This document shows positions 37,784 through 51,742 of a stretch of 64,000 nt of DNA, one piece after another; within the stretch, counting starts at the first letter, position 1, and each line of letters opens with the position of its first letter. A program made the translations under genes and the position numbers. The notes beneath the pieces are model-generated. The model was given only the letters and a program-made list of their open reading frames with translations, had not been told where the DNA came from and did no database searches. The stretch lies in the NCBI GenBank assembly GCA_963573385.1, contig CAUYLG010051167.1:1-64000 (forward strand). The letters are read 5' to 3'. Source of the stretch: Cacajao melanocephalus (lineage: Eukaryota; Chordata; Mammalia; Primates; Pitheciidae).

Positions 37784-38096
<313 letters not shown>

Positions 38097-38439
38097 GAGG
38101 TCTCACATTTTTATTTTGTTCTGGGCCCAGTAAATTATACAGCCAGTACTGTTTACCAAAGTACTCCCAACCGACCTTAGGTCCAGGTGAGAGGCAGTCT
38201 GGCTTGGAGGAGAGGAGGAAGAGGAAGAATTTAAAAACATTTGTAGTAGCAAGAAGTCCCCAGCTAAAAGGGAAGGGAGGGAAGGGCAGATTCATATTCT
38301 TGTGCTCAGACTCTTCATTTGCTAATACTTACCTTTCAGAATTGATTATTTTTACTTTGTTTATGCTTACCAATTTTAATAAAATGACCAACTACTTATT
38401 AAGTGCTATTGTATGATCAGCAGTGTGCTACAGGCCACA

Positions 38440-38660
38440 GGTGAAACAAAATAGTAAAATGATAGTTGCTATGTACTGGGCGTGTTCAAGTGTTTATAAA
38501 AACCTCCTCATTTTGTTCCCATAACCCTTTCAGATTGCTTATATTGTCCCATTCTATACAATATGAAACCGAAATTTAGAGAAGTCAATTGTCCAAGTTT
38601 ATAAAGCTAGTGAAAAAGCAATTGTTTGGTCAGATTCTAAAACCCAATTCCATTCATCTG
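38440..38660 (-). mobile_element. MIR, antisense
   Basis: CCATAACCCTTTCAGATTGC, then ACAATATGAAACCGAAATTT, then TTGTCCAAGTTTATAAAGCT follow the reversed MIR. Confidence 0.65.
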
Positions 38661-39454
38661 CTAATACATTAGATATTCCTGACCTCAGGGTTGACTGTCA
38701 AGTTGAGGTCATGAGTATACATGGAAAGTCAGTCTCGTTTTGTCTAGTGATTTTTTTTTAAACACAGCAGAGACACATCAGTACTTTTCAAATTGAATAT
38801 AATGACTGATGAAAATAATGCTAGGATATATGGTGTAGATGCTTTTCCATGTGGTCATGAGAAGTAGCTATTAGTATAATTAATCTGAAACAGTATTCTT
38901 ACAGAAAAGGTTCAAAAGCCTTCAGTTATATACACAAATCACACCCTTTTTCCATTTTCTGAAATACTTGCTCCCATAACGTTGTTAGTGTCACTTATCT
39001 GGAAGTGTTTTCTTGGAGTAGGGGAGTCTCTTTAATTTCTGTCCACCAAATAAAAATTTCATGTTCTACGTGATTGATATTTGCAAAATTGTGATCTAAG
39101 AAAGCTAATTTGCAGAGAATATATGTTATGCCAATTCTTTATTTTTTATCATGTGAGCTACTTCTCATGACAATTTGATATCCCCATAAAACTCTATGCT
39201 GGTTTTAGCCTCAATATATTAACAAGCTGTCTTCTTAATTCTGTGTAAGAAAGAGGCAGGCATCAGGCATAGATCACTTACAGTTGATGACTTACACAGT
39301 ATCTATTACTTAGGAGTTAAATGGATTAAGAGTAATTTGATAGTTCTCTTAAAATTCACTGATCTATTATCAACAGTCTTTGATGGCATAAGTAGGAGTG
39401 TCTGAGGCTTGTACTATATAACCTACCAAGAGCTAAACATGTGAATGCTGTTTC

Positions 39455-39690
39455 AGAGCTTTTGTTGTTAAGAGAAGGACTGTTTAATCACACTGACCTG
39501 AGTTTCAATTCCAGCTGCACCACTGATTAATTGTGTAAGTTATTTAATTTCCCCATGCTTCTGTTTCTTTATCTGTAAATGGGAGTAATATCTTCTCCAA
39601 AATGCTGCAGGAAAATTTAACTGAATTTCTGTACAGAAAGCACTTAGCACAGTGCCAGGCCTATGGAAAGGTGCTGATGGCTAAGTGGTA
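39455..39690 (+). mobile_element. MIR, sense
   Basis: GACCTGAGTTTCAATTCCAG, TGTGTAAGTTATTTAATTTC, TTTATCTGTAAATGGGAGTA, GCACTTAGCACAGTGCCAGG in MIR order. Confidence 0.75.
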
Positions 39691-39694
39691 GTTT

Positions 39695-39713
39695 TCCTCC
39701 TCCTCCTCCTCCT
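39695..39713. repeat. (TCC)n short repeat
   Basis: Six TCC units directly after the MIR. Confidence 0.9.
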
Positions 39714-39799
39714 GCTATTTCATCAAGAGAGTAGGACTAGGCATAGTTTCACTGGGTAAAACAGAACATTGGGTAAGCCCTTTTTTGATTTATACCTAA

Positions 39800-40117
<318 letters not shown>

Positions 40118-40404
40118 AGCTCTACTTTAAAATAAACTTCAACATATCTCCTTCTGCAATGAAATAATAGAAAGGCAAATGTCTTCTTCTTGTTTGCAAG
40201 GAAGAGGATATAATATTTTTTAAATCCTAAGCATAATTAAGAATAAAACTTGGAGATCTTGATGGTCACTACATCCCCCACTACATACATACTACCATTC
40301 TTTTAACACACTTGTCTTATGAAGAATATATGTATGAAGATACAAAACTAACTTCAATTTGGGAATTAGTTTTTCTTATACCGCGAACCTCATCAGTCTT
40401 TCTT

Positions 40405-40434
40405 ATACCTTGAACCTGCATCAGAATCACCTAA

Positions 40435-40467
<33 letters not shown>

Positions 40468-40550
40468 TTAGCTCTCTAATACCAGATCTTTTGAATAGAA
40501 TCTCTGGGGATGAGACCTTGGAATATATATTTAAAATAAGCCACCTCGGT
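40405..40550. mobile_element. MER5-type fragment interrupted by poly(A)
   Basis: GAACCTGCATCAGAATCACC, AGAATCTCTGGGGATGAGAC and ATATTTAAAATAAGCCACC give a MER5-like element. An A run of about 24 (40444-40467) replaces its middle. Confidence 0.65.
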
Positions 40551-40579
40551 TATTATTCTCTATAAGATCTTTAGAAACA

Positions 40580-40900
40580 CCGACCTGCACGCTCTCACCT
40601 CCTTGCCTGTCCGATTTCCTGGATTGGAATAGTCGTTTCTCTTCTCCATGCCTATAGAATTTCTTACACAATTTTCAAGGGCTAATTCTTCCTAGGAGCC
40701 TTTCCAGATTCTCCCAAATTGAAGTTAATTTTGTATCTTCATTATTGCAGTCAGCCTTGTAGAGGTTTGCTTGTTTTCCACCAAACAGCTCCTGGAAGGA
40801 AGGCAGCAGTTGCCGATTATCCTACCAAGCATCCCCAGTGCCAGAAAAACACGTTGCATATCATGGGCATTCAAAGAGTATTTGTTGAATATTGTTGATC
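40580..40900 (+). mobile_element. L2 3' end, sense (probable)
   Basis: A degraded run ending CAGTGCCAGAAAAACACGTT, then GGGCATTCAAAGAGTATTTG, consistent with L2. Confidence 0.5.
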
Positions 40901-42374
40901 CTCAAATTACCATTTCCTAACAAACCATCTCTTTTGTTCTTCACTAAAGAGTACAAATCTTTTCAGAGTAATATTAATAAGCTCAGGATGATGGAAGTAA
41001 ATAATAATAAACATTATCGGCCTCAGTTCCCAGAGCATCAGAATAGGGATTGGTGTCTCTGAATGGTGGCAAAGAGTTGTTTGTGACCCTGTTTCTTTCT
41101 CATCCTCTTTGGATATTCTTCATAAGGCAAGTTGAACAAATCCCTCCAAGCCCAAGTTAAATACATAACAATTACGAAAAGAAAATGCTATCGTGGGTTT
41201 GTTTTACTTTCAGTAAACAGATTTGATCATTGATCTCACTAAAGAAGCAGTTTTTGTAATACACCTTCATGTTTGTTCTCCGGGACACTAAGTGGGGTAA
41301 AGTCCATGCAGCTGTGCTTCCGTTGATGCCCTGGATATACTTACTAGGAGAACTGTGAAGAGAAAAGGTGTAGAGATGAACTCCAGTGACTACTAGGATG
41401 GTTTCTCCAAAGATGCTCTGCACTGTCACTTATATTTTAGGTACTTTGGTGGTTTTAAGTGACTTTTAATTCCATCTTATGTTTCTCCTTCAGTCAGCTG
41501 ATTGCCTGGATAGGGCATTGCCCAGACCGTTGGTGTTACAAGGTGATAACGCATGTGGAGCTAGCCAATGTTGTAATATACTGGAAGATGACAAAGAGAA
41601 CAAGATATTAGATGTACTCAGAGGGTCTGGTTAGTGAGGACTAGAGGGAGATGTAGTAACTAAGGGTGATAGCACATTTGGGGAGCTTCTCCAAATATTA
41701 TATCACTGTTCCATATACATAGTCTATTCATTGGTTATTTGGCCTCACACCAGGCAGCAAGATTAAGCTGAGAAAACCACTAGATTTGGCAGGGGAAATC
41801 AGATTTTCAGTGAGTAGGTTAGGATTTATGACAGCGGTAGTGCTTATGAAGTGTGGTGCAAAAGACTAGGTAGCCATCATAGAGGGGGACTCCTTACAAA
41901 TATTTTGAATACTTTGAATATTTCTCATCTTTTGAATATTACCGTCTTTGGACTCGTAATGGTTGAGAAAGTAATAGAGCGGGGAGACCTCCAAGTGAAC
42001 AGAATCGTGTAGGATAAACCTGCTCACCTAAGTGAGTAGATCAGGAAATTTTTAATTTTTAAACTTAGGCAAAGGAAGACCTTTTCTTCCCCATGTCCCT
42101 CCAAAGCACTGAAGGCTATAAAGTGGCCCAAGGTAATGAGAGAAGACCATGGAATTTGGTGAGAGGAGCTGACCGACTATTAGATTATATTTAGTGCAAG
42201 TTGACTAGAAAGTAGGTGGGGTAATAAAGCTGCAGTAGGCTTGAGAAAGGGTGATAGTGCATATTGGACCATGAGGAACAGGCTTGGAAAGAAAAGAAAA
42301 TGGTCATTGTATAAGCTGGATAAAGTCTTAGTGTATTAAAACCCAGAGAGTACAGTCCCAGCACCCCAAAGAAG

Positions 42375-42540
42375 TTGCTTGTGCTGAGCCTTTGTTGTCA
42401 GACTCCCCTCCATCCCAATCTCTGGCAACCATTCCTATAGCTTTTCCTTTTCAGGGTGTCATAGAAGTGGAGGTACACACAGTGGGAAAGACTGACTTCT
42501 TTCACTTAGCATAATGCCTGTTGCATGTACATTTAAAATG
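42375..42540 (-). mobile_element. L1 fragment, antisense
   Basis: CCCAATCTCTGGCAACCATT and CTTCTTTCACTTAGCATAAT match a common antisense L1 segment. Confidence 0.55.
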
Positions 42541-42750
42541 CATTTTAAAATACAAAGAATCCTTGCCCTTGTCCCCCACCCAGACAAAACAGGGAAGAAT
42601 CCAAGAAGATGGATATACAGAAAGATGACTTAGGAACATACTGAGATGTAAACATTTACCTCCTGAGGACTGTTTCATTTTTAAGTGAAATTAGGTGAGC
42701 TTCTTAGCTTTAAGTAAGTGGTGGAAAGGTTGGAGAGGAAGTGACCTTGA

Positions 42751-43062
<312 letters not shown>

Positions 43063-43156
43063 TAAGTGTTTTCTTTTCTTAAACTGGCCTCCTCCTTTCC
43101 TTTTTGACTTTTTTCACTTCCCCTTTCTCCCCTGGTTTGGTGGTGGAGAAGATAAA

Positions 43157-43216
43157 TACACACACACACACACACACACAAAATATGCATACATAAATAT
43201 ATATATATATATATAT
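43157..43216. repeat. (AC)n and (AT)n microsatellite
   Basis: About 12 AC units, a short spacer, then about 9 AT units and a T run. Likely unstable. Confidence 0.93.
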
Positions 43217-43546
43217 TTTTTTTTTCATGGTATAACAATTTTATGTTTTTGTTCCTGGACTCCAGAAATGTTGCTTTTACTATTGAAAGAGCATATGCAA
43301 AATCTTCGTTTCTTATGTCCTCTCTTCTAAAGAGGACATCCACACATATCAGATTCTAACTTTAGCTGTAGGTGAGGGCTGTCAGATGACATGTGGTGGT
43401 ACCAGGACGTGATATAATCTAGAGCCGTATACTTGTCTTTCAATCCAGGATTTATTTTTACTAAATTTTTATTTATAAATTTTTGTATTGCTTTCCTTGT
43501 TACTGATAGAAGTTTAAAAGTTAAGAATTAAAAATGATTGAATAGG

Positions 43547-43915
<369 letters not shown>

Positions 43916-43975
43916 TCATAATTCCCATGCTTTTATTTGGTAGTGCTGATTTATTTTTGCAAATCAATGACTATG

Positions 43976-44070
43976 AGATTAATAAGTGCTTTTATAATTA
44001 CATTGTGTATGTATACACATATATATATATATAAATGTTTATATTTAATTATAAAAGCACTTACTAATCT
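43976..44070. repeat. 25-bp inverted repeat around an AT microsatellite
   Basis: Arms at 43976-44000 and 44046-44070 match in reverse complement at 24 of 25 positions (core AAGTGCTTTTATAATTA), separated by 45 bp that include (AT)n. Confidence 0.9.
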
Positions 44071-44119
44071 TATCCTTACTAATTCTCCCGGATAGTGTTA
44101 CATTAAAAATTTAACTGGG

Positions 44120-44139
44120 TTTTTTTTTTTTTTTTTTTT
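44120..44139. repeat. T20 run
   Basis: Homopolymer of about 20 T followed by CCTATAG; not attached to an Alu. Confidence 0.95.
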
Positions 44140-44609
44140 CCTATAGCTGTGATATTCAAAACACAGGTGATGTTATACCACCAACCAGCAAAGAGAAAGC
44201 AGGCAGGTTTTCTTGGAACGTTTATCACATTCCTCAATTATTACCTTCCCCTTACTACTTTTCATCCGTGATGATTAATATATTTATATCTTCGTATTGT
44301 TGACCTGTTTGTATTGACAACATATGCTACTGATAATGTGATTAGCAGGGAAGGAGACATAAGAAGATGTTACCATATACCAAAGGCCTTCAGAGGAGAG
44401 TAAAGCATTCTGTTGCAAGGTTACTCTTGGTGGTAGCATTGAGCTTATTACAAATTCAGCATATTGCTCTTCTGACATAAATAGAATTACACTACTATAT
44501 CTTCTCATTTGTCTGGAGGACAATTATCTGATACTTTACATATATCCGGAAGTCAGAATACAAGCCCCAAAAGCCCTCAGAGTGGCCACAGTTTGCTAAA
44601 AGCAAATGC

Positions 44610-44850
44610 AATAAATCTTGTGCCTAGTATATAAGGGATGCTTTGTACATATTACCTTATTTAACTCCCATAGTAATCTTTTGTGATAGCCATTGTTGCC
44701 ACATATATAGAAGAGGAAATAAAGTGAAGCTTCTGAAGAGGTTATAGACCTTGTCCACAGTCGTCTATCTAGAGAGAGAGAGAGAGGGTTGCAGCTGAGA
44801 TTTCAGCATGGGTTTGTGTGTCTGCAAATCCTCACGCTGAGTACAGTTGC
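44610..44850 (-). mobile_element. MIR, antisense
   Basis: CATATTACCTTATTTAACTC, TAGAAGAGGAAATAAAGTGA and the distance between them fit a reversed MIR. A short GA repeat lies at 44772-44787. Confidence 0.5.
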
Positions 44851-45054
44851 TCCCATTTTCAGTCATTCCCACAAATATTTTTTCAATACTAACTATGTAA
44901 CAGGCCCTGGCATCCAGGATTAAAGACAGTTGTACAGAGTCCTATAGAATTCCTTTATCTGATTTTTTTGGCTGCAGTAAATATGAAGCAGACTAGAAAA
45001 GAGATGAGGCTAGAGGACAGTGACATTGTCTCCCTTAATGACTGTCACATCTGG

Positions 45055-45110
45055 AGGGTGAGCATAGCACCTAGTAGGAGCTCAGTAAATATATGTTGAA
45101 TGGATGAGTG
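45055..45110 (+). mobile_element. L2/MIR-type 3' end
   Basis: GCATAGCACCTAGTAGGAGC followed by TCAGTAAATATATGTTGAAT. Confidence 0.45.
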
Positions 45111-45900
45111 ATATTAGTGAAAAGTGATAACTAACTAGGAGAGAGAACCAAATAGGAAAAGGATATAAAATGAAAACCATAACTGTCTTGGACCATTTAG
45201 TGTTTGAATAAGCAAAAACCTCGGTAGCCCCCAGGCCATGAAGAGCCTCTCAGTGTGCTCACTGATGCCCATAATGATGACTCGGGGCCATTAAGTGACC
45301 ATGGTGACTCAGGCCCTGTGCAGCAGGGAGGGAATTGCTCATGAATGTGACATCCAGTTTAAAAATAAAGAAGGCATCTAAAACATTTTAGAAAACTTTT
45401 CATTAAAAATGATCTTTTCTCCCTTAAAGTGTGCGAAAGGGCTAAACTTCCTTGTCTTGGAAAAATCAGATATTGGAGTAGCTCTTTCTCTAATGATACT
45501 GGATGAAGGGGAATAATACATAATATAATTTGTTTTCTTTTCCCTAATAAGTTGTAGCATTAAAATTTCATGCCAGATGAATCTTTAAAATATTCAAATT
45601 ATATTCTTTGGAAGATACCTTATAAAAAACTATATATAGGATACAGCATATAACCATCTATAGTACTGTAACAAGTGAATAGTTTACATAAAACAATCTT
45701 TTTTGAACAGTGTCATCTGAGAGGATTATGAGGTGTTGAAATAATTCATGTTTGGAATATCATTTAGCTTTTTATAAGGAAAAAATGAGGAAATTATAGG
45801 AAACGATTGAAATGATTTAAATTTCATTATTCAACAGCATCGATGCGCTACTTTCTTGTTTCAAGAATGTATCTATTAACAGTGATATTTTGCTTTACAG

Positions 45901-45991
45901 CTTTTCTGGGAGAAGAGGCTACAAGGACTTAGTGCATCAGATGTAACAGAACAAATTATAAAAACCATGGAACTACCCAAAGGTCTTCAAG
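45901..45991 (+). CDS. MBD2: MBD2 exon 4: HDAC-core contact in the linker
   Basis: The exon is 91 nt: 30 codons (residues 281-310) plus the first base of Gly311. The peptide begins LFWEKRLQGLSASDVTEQII and ends LPKGLQ. The RL of WEKRLQ falls at positions 286-287, the pair reported to be needed for the MBD2 linker to bind the NuRD histone deacetylase core. The segment is the most ordered-looking part of the linker, with a hydrophobic pattern that could fold as a short helix on binding. The donor is AAG|GTATTA. It is conserved in type with the same region of MBD3. Confidence 0.96.
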
Positions 45992-47344
45992 GTATTATCT
46001 AAGTTCAGTTGAGCAGACATTTATTAAGTACCTACTGCATGCCAGGCACTTTGTCAGCTGCTGTGGATTCAGCAATGACTGACAAGAGGTCTTTGTTTTG
46101 GAAGGTCATATGCCTTGCTGGATGATGTACCTCTTGTGTTTTTTTAAACCCAGGCAGAATGTACATGAAAAACTTGTATGTTGCAGGGATGCTTCAGTGT
46201 AGTATATTATCTTAGATTTTTCTCTGTGTAAAAATTTTGGCTTTAAGTTAGGTTCTTCATAGAAGTCAACTCACGTGCTGCTTTTAGTGCTAGATGCAGA
46301 TGAGTAACAGAATTTCTTAAGCTTCCTGATTATAGCAGCATCTGGCCCTACCACCTGCTCTCTCTCTCATCCTCTTACCGAAAGGGTAACTAACAGCTCT
46401 CCTTCTGCCCCTCTCTCCACAAACTGGTGCTCTAAGTAGCAGTGGGAACAGATGCGCTTTGGTCCAGCAACAGCAGCCAGTGGGATCTGGGATGGAAAAC
46501 TCAGTGGCTGGTCTACCTTTCATATTATATGAGAACTCCAATTTCTAGAGAAGCATTGTTTTTCAAGTATTAAAACTTTGCCATCTAAAGCGTGATATAT
46601 TGTGGATTGCTCAAAAATCCTCATAATTCATGGTTAGATTATTGCTTTATCCTTTTATTTCTTGGAAATGTTGGCCTTAACTAGTTAAACTGGTTTAGGA
46701 CTTTAAGGATTACATTTAAATGTGGCCATGGTGCCAGTATCTTACAAGTAATCAAGGTGTGCAGTTATGAATTCTCTGATTTTGGATATTTGAAAACAGC
46801 TGTTAAAGCCACAGGTACAGCTTGCATTGGCTTTTATTTTAAGTCCTGAGACAAAGAAGATAATTGTCAAGATATTGCTGGAAATTCATGTTAAAAGCCA
46901 CAAGGAGAAACTATACCAGTACTCTAGGAATACATTAGAAGGGATGCTTGAGTATACTCGCTTCACAAGGTCTCACCTCATTAAAATAATTAACATTGCT
47001 TGAGGAAATATAGCCAACTTTTAAAAAGTTTAGTACCTTGGAAAATGGCATTTTAAAGTTGGTAAAGTATTATTAAAATGCTCAGCTATAAGAAGACAGC
47101 AAGAATGAGAATTTTTTTTTAAGTAAGAAAAAATGCTCAGCTATTTTGTTACTATTTCTGTAATATAAATTCTTTGGTGTATCATATCTATTAAGTAGAT
47201 ACGATATTCTTTGCTGCTTTGTCTTAGTCAATTTTACATATGTGATCCCAAATGAATATAAAAATATCAGTTGTTTTAGGTCACATAAAGTTTGCTCAGC
47301 ACATTGAGACACTTCCTTTAACTAGCACTTATTTCTCATTGCAG
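45992..47344 (+). other. MBD2: MBD2 intron 4
   Basis: A 1.35-kb intron. An antisense L2/MIR-like end lies at 46003-46090, immediately after the donor. The remainder, including a more GC-rich stretch at 46320-46540, carries no repeat I recognise and no convincing frame. The acceptor CTCATTGCAG ends at 47344. Confidence 0.85.
46003..46090 (-). mobile_element. L2/MIR-type 3' end, antisense
   Basis: CAGACATTTATTAAGTACCT, ACTGCATGCCAGGCACTTTG and CAGCAATGACTGACAAGAG form the reversed L2 3' terminus, only 11 bp after exon 4. Confidence 0.6.
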
Positions 47345-47522
47345 GAGTTGGGCCAGGTAGCAACGATGAGACCCTTTTATCTGCTGTTGCCAGTGCTTTG
47401 CACACAAGCTCTGCGCCAATCACGGGGCAAGTCTCCGCTGCTGTGGAGAAGAACCCCGCTGTTTGGCTTAACACATCTCAACCCCTCTGCAAAGCTTTTA
47501 TCGTCACAGATGAAGACATTAG
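47345..47522 (+). CDS. MBD2: MBD2 exon 5: end of linker and start of coiled coil
   Basis: The exon is 178 nt: two bases complete Gly311, then 58 codons (residues 312-369), then the first two bases (AG) of Arg370. The peptide includes VGPGSNDETLLSAVASALHT, then a stretch with AVWLNTSQPLCKAFIVTDEDI. The last part (from about residue 360) enters the antiparallel coiled coil that pairs with GATAD2A/p66 and bridges to CHD3/CHD4 in NuRD. The acceptor is TTGCAG|GA and the donor AG|GTAATG. Skipping this exon (178 nt) would break the frame. Confidence 0.96.
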
Positions 47523-47860
47523 GTAATGCAGTTTAACTTAACTTCAAAAACTTGAGTTTTTGCATTCAGGTATATTTTATACTGTTCATTAGGTTCAGTG
47601 GCACATCCAGTAAGTGATATATCACCCAGAAAGTTACACTTTTTTTTTAACAGAGTTTTTCAGAAACTGATGGAAGATGAAAAAAGACCATTATAACAAG
47701 CAGATGCTTGAAGGAGGTATAAATGCTGCATGCCAGGGCTATCATCATGGTCATGTCCAAAAGACAAGTACCAGATCAGTTATATTCCCTATGCATCATT
47801 TTTGCAGTGTCTTTTGCAATTTGGGATTCTTACTTTCTACTCTAAAGAACCTCTTTCTGC

Positions 47861-48160
47861 CAGGCACAGTGGCTCATGCCTATAATCCTAGCACTTGGGG
47901 AGGCTGAGGTGGGAGGATCGCTTGAGCCCAGAGACCAGCCTGGGCAACATAGTGAGACCCCATCTCCACAAAAAATGTAAAAAAATTAGCCAGGCATGGT
48001 AGTGTGTAACCATAGTCCCAGTTACTTGGGAGACTGAGGTGGGAGGACTGCTTGAGCATGGGAGGTCAAGGCTGCAGTGAACTCTGGTCACATCACTGCA
48101 TTCCAGCCATGGCGACAGAGCTAGATCCTGTCTCAGAAAAATAAAAATAAAAATAAAGAA
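47861..48160 (+). mobile_element. Alu, sense
   Basis: GCCAGGCACAGTGGCTCATG to an AAAAT-repeat tail. Flanked by AAAGAACCTCTTTC and AAAGAACTCCTTTC. Confidence 0.93.
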
Positions 48161-49434
48161 CTCCTTTCACTCAGTCATTCCTTTTCTGATTGCTTCCTTC
48201 ATTAGTTTGTCTGGAAACCAATCTCTCTTTAAATCAGATGATGTGGTGATGTTTTTAAGCTCACTTGTTACACAGTAGAGCAAGAAGACTAACAAGAAAG
48301 AAGAAGCCGCAGGTAAAGCAGTAAAACAGAGCCAGGAATGAGACAAGACACAAATTATATCTACTGACATCTTTCACTTTCTAAGGCTGGCTCACAAGTT
48401 AGGGTTTCAGCAGCAAATGGTAAAAGGAAAACATCCAGCTCAGACTGATAGAATCCAGAAAGTAGAAGGAAACCATTGCACAGGAAAAGCAAAATCACTC
48501 CAGTTAGTGAGACCACAGAGCAATTCTTATATGGGTTTTTTGACTTCAATATGATTGCATTATGGTGATACTGTAGTATATTGCATTTCCTTTAAAAATA
48601 TGACCTTGTGTATGCATCACTATTTCTGTCCTCTGAATGTAAATCAGTTTTATTGGAGTATTATTCCTAGACAAAACCAGCAGATGGCACTTGTGAATCA
48701 TCTAATTTTAAAATGTTTTATATTTGTATTTTTTTTTTAATCCATACAAAATTGACATGAAAATGTTTTTAAATGGGTAAATCTAACTAGATTTATAATG
48801 GGAAAGCCCTCCTTGGGTTTTAATTATTTTGCAAAGATAAAAAGTGGTACAGAATTGTATTCATATGCCTTAATGGCATATGAATATGAATAAAGTTTCT
48901 TAAAACCTTCATCTTTTAAGAAAACAAAATAAAATGTAAAATCAAGAAAAGGAATCAACTTGCTCATTGGATTGTTCTTACCCTTGAGGAAGAAAATTAT
49001 TCCAAATACAACTTCTTTTCCATCTTGGAATGAAGACCGAATTAATCAGCAGGGATTCTGCCAGGTCCTTATGGGTGTTAACAGAGGTTCTGAATTATAT
49101 CACAGGAAGATGGATGGCTTCAACATCAGATCTTTTGATAGTTGAGGAAACTATTTCAAAGCCAATTCTGGATGATTTCCTTTTCGGGTAAATTTGTCTA
49201 ACAAATTACTCATTTAATTGTCATGATAGAAATTAGGAAGCAAATGCTCCTTATTAAATTAGTACATGTTCAAAATAAATTACTGCAAACAGAACTGTTA
49301 CTCTTTATCTAATTGTGTATCCAATATTCTGTCTACATTAAACCTCCAACTGAAGACCCCAGCAAGATATATCTCAAGTATTTTTAGCATATTTGATAAT
49401 ATTTGCATTGATGGGTACTTTCATTTTCTAATAC

Positions 49435-49935
49435 TTTGCAACAGATTCTCACAAACTTTGCAGCTTAAAACAACACCCATTTATTAGCTTGAAGATCCAT
49501 GGGATCAGAAGTCTGGGCCTGGTGTGACTGGGTTCTGTGTTTGGGTCTTACATGTGTCACTGGATTGTGTTCCTTTCTGAAGCTTGGGGTTCTCTTTCAA
49601 GGTCATATGGTGGTTGCAGAATTCATGCCTTGTGTTTTAGGGCTGAGGCCCCTGTTCTCTTGTTGGCTATGGGATGGTGGCTGTCTCAGCTCCTGGAAGC
49701 TGCCTGCAGTTCCTTGCCTCGTGGCTCTTCCATGTACCCCTTCGTGCTTCTTTCAGGAAGAGCCCAGCTCCACTAAGGAGTCCTATTAGGTCAGGCTCAC
49801 TACAATAATCTCTCTCTTGATTGACTCAAAATCAATTGATTTGTAACCTGAGAGAATTATATAAAGAGTGCACGGGGGTGGTGGTGGGGAAGGGGGACTG
49901 TTGGGGATCATCTTAGAATTCTGCCTACAGCAATG
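49435..49935 (-). mobile_element. Old L1 3' UTR, antisense (probable)
   Basis: CTTAAAACAACACCCATTTA, AGAAGTCTGGGCCTGGTGTG, AGGGCTGAGGCCCCTGTTCT and TTAGAATTCTGCCTACAG form a common mammalian repeat I take to be the 3' UTR of an old L1. The same family recurs at 62800-63440. Confidence 0.55.
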
Positions 49936-51742
49936 GGCAAATGATTACATTTCAGCTTTCACAAATGTGGAAAGTAATGCTCAAGATAGAAGAAATCAAT
50001 GGCAAATGTCAAAGTTTAACATAAAAATTCTCCATCAAAATTACTGCAGATTGTGCCATTTGTTCCATTTTCCCCGTCTTCCTATGAGGTTACTCTAGGA
50101 CAGCTGTGCAGATTCTTGTACTCTGTTATTAGTGAGAGACTGCCAGTGAAACCAATATGTCATTTGTCATAAACTTTGAGTCACTGACCCAGAGGTGAGA
50201 CTAACTGTATAAGAAATAAACAAATGTGTTCTGCTTGACCCTGCCCCATTACATGAAAATCTGTTGAACTCCAGTTTCTTTTAATATCACAGAGGCTAGA
50301 GAGTTAAGACTGACCCAATGACAGCTTCTCTCTTTTTGAAAATTCATTTAATAAGTGAAAGTCTATACCTTTTAATTCTTTGTGTTGTTTCAGAGTTTAA
50401 TAAAGATATCCAACATTTTTGTGGGATGTAGTACATATATGTCACCTTCACTACCTTGGACATAGTCTTATTTGGTCAAAGGAGTGTGATCTTGAGTAGA
50501 CTGAATATAAGTTGGCAACTGGTTGAGCCCCTGTGGAGTGAATACTCGGGGACCCTTAGTGCAGTCTTCCATAGCATTGCTCCTCTACCTGTCTGCTGTC
50601 CCAGGTTTGGGAAGTGCTGCAATCTGTCTTCCTCAATTATTGGTAGAGAAAGTTACTTTTTTTTTTTTCAGTAGAACTCTTAGTATATTCCTTGTTGCAT
50701 CTTCATCTCCCACTCTGCATCTTACCTTATCTCCTTTCTTCTTGTTTCAAGTTTGTCCTGTTTTCTATTCTGCTGACCCTCCCTCCTCTGTTTTGCTCTG
50801 TTCTTGTTCTCACTGGAACTTTTACCTACTAGTCTTCTCTCTTCTCTTGTCTTTCTTCAACTGTTGCCTCTCTGCTTGGTTCTGGATGTCAGTTTCTATT
50901 TACCCGGCTTTGCTTGCTAGACAAGTTTTAGGAATCTCTCTCTTACCCTCTGGGGGAGCTACTTTTTTTTTTTTTCTTACTTTATAAAGATTAAGTATAT
51001 ACGGATAGCCTTTCTTCCTGTGCTTTGTTCTTCATCTGATGGTTCAGAGCTTTCTTAATGACTTGGAGTTATTAGCCATCACTTTTGAGGTTCCTTTGTA
51101 ATCGCCGAAACACAGATTACAAAGAGAACACGAGAACACGTGTTCTAAGCAACTCACTCTCTTAGTTGAAGAAAAGCTTTTCAGTCTCTGTCTTCCATGT
51201 GCAGGATCATGTGGTCTTGGCTCCTTCATGGTGACATGTTGCCTACAGACCTGGGAACCCAGGAGAGAGCTTTCTGTTGACTAACCTAGCCACAGAATGT
51301 CAGTCAAATCCCAGCTTATCATGTCTCTGCTTCCTCCATCTTTCTCAGTGCTTCCATGAACAAGTCACTTTTCCTTCATTATTTATGCTCCCTCCATGTT
51401 TTATTCCTTCTAGGTATTTCTAATTGTCTTTATAGGAATAAGCCCAAATCTTGACACAGTTGACATTTGCAAAGTTGAAGGAAAGGTTACTGACGTCAGT
51501 CTACTCTTTCTAGAATTTCACGTGTGATGAGGGATAGCTGCCTGTCTGAACATTCCTCTTTTTGGCAAGGCTAATTGGTGAGATTTGATTTATGTGTAGA
51601 AGGAACCTCTGCAAAATCTGAAAAGGAAGTGTATTCTTCTGAAGAATTTAGTGATTTTGAAGTAAGGATGAACTTCTATAGCAGCTTCATATTGTTATTA
51701 CTTGCCAAATTCTCAGTGTCTTTTAATTCTGTTTTTAAAAAG

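Larger units (their letters stand above)
47523..51742 (+). other. MBD2: MBD2 intron 5
   Basis: The 4.2-kb intron holds one Alu (47861-48160), a probable antisense L1 3' UTR (49435-49935) and a pyrimidine-rich tract (50570-50960). The rest looks unique, with no convincing coding frame. A weak exon-like segment at 51600-51661 was considered and rejected. The acceptor TTTTTAAAAAG ends at 51742. Confidence 0.85.

Noticed and set aside
44120..44180. T20 plus CCTATAG followed by a GTGATG, resembling a micro-exon of 20 nt
   Set aside because: It would rest on a homopolymer alone; the donor is weak and there is no phase or conservation support.
50523..50987. 154-codon frame on the plus strand
   Set aside because: It is a translation of a pyrimidine-rich tract (Ser/Leu/Phe runs) with no recognisable domain.
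51600..51661. Exon-like segment TGTAG|...|GTAAGG with an open, acidic Ser/Glu-rich frame just before exon 6
   Set aside because: The pyrimidine tract is poor, and in the phase left by exon 5 the segment reads into TGA after a few codons. The attractive frame is not the one that would be used.
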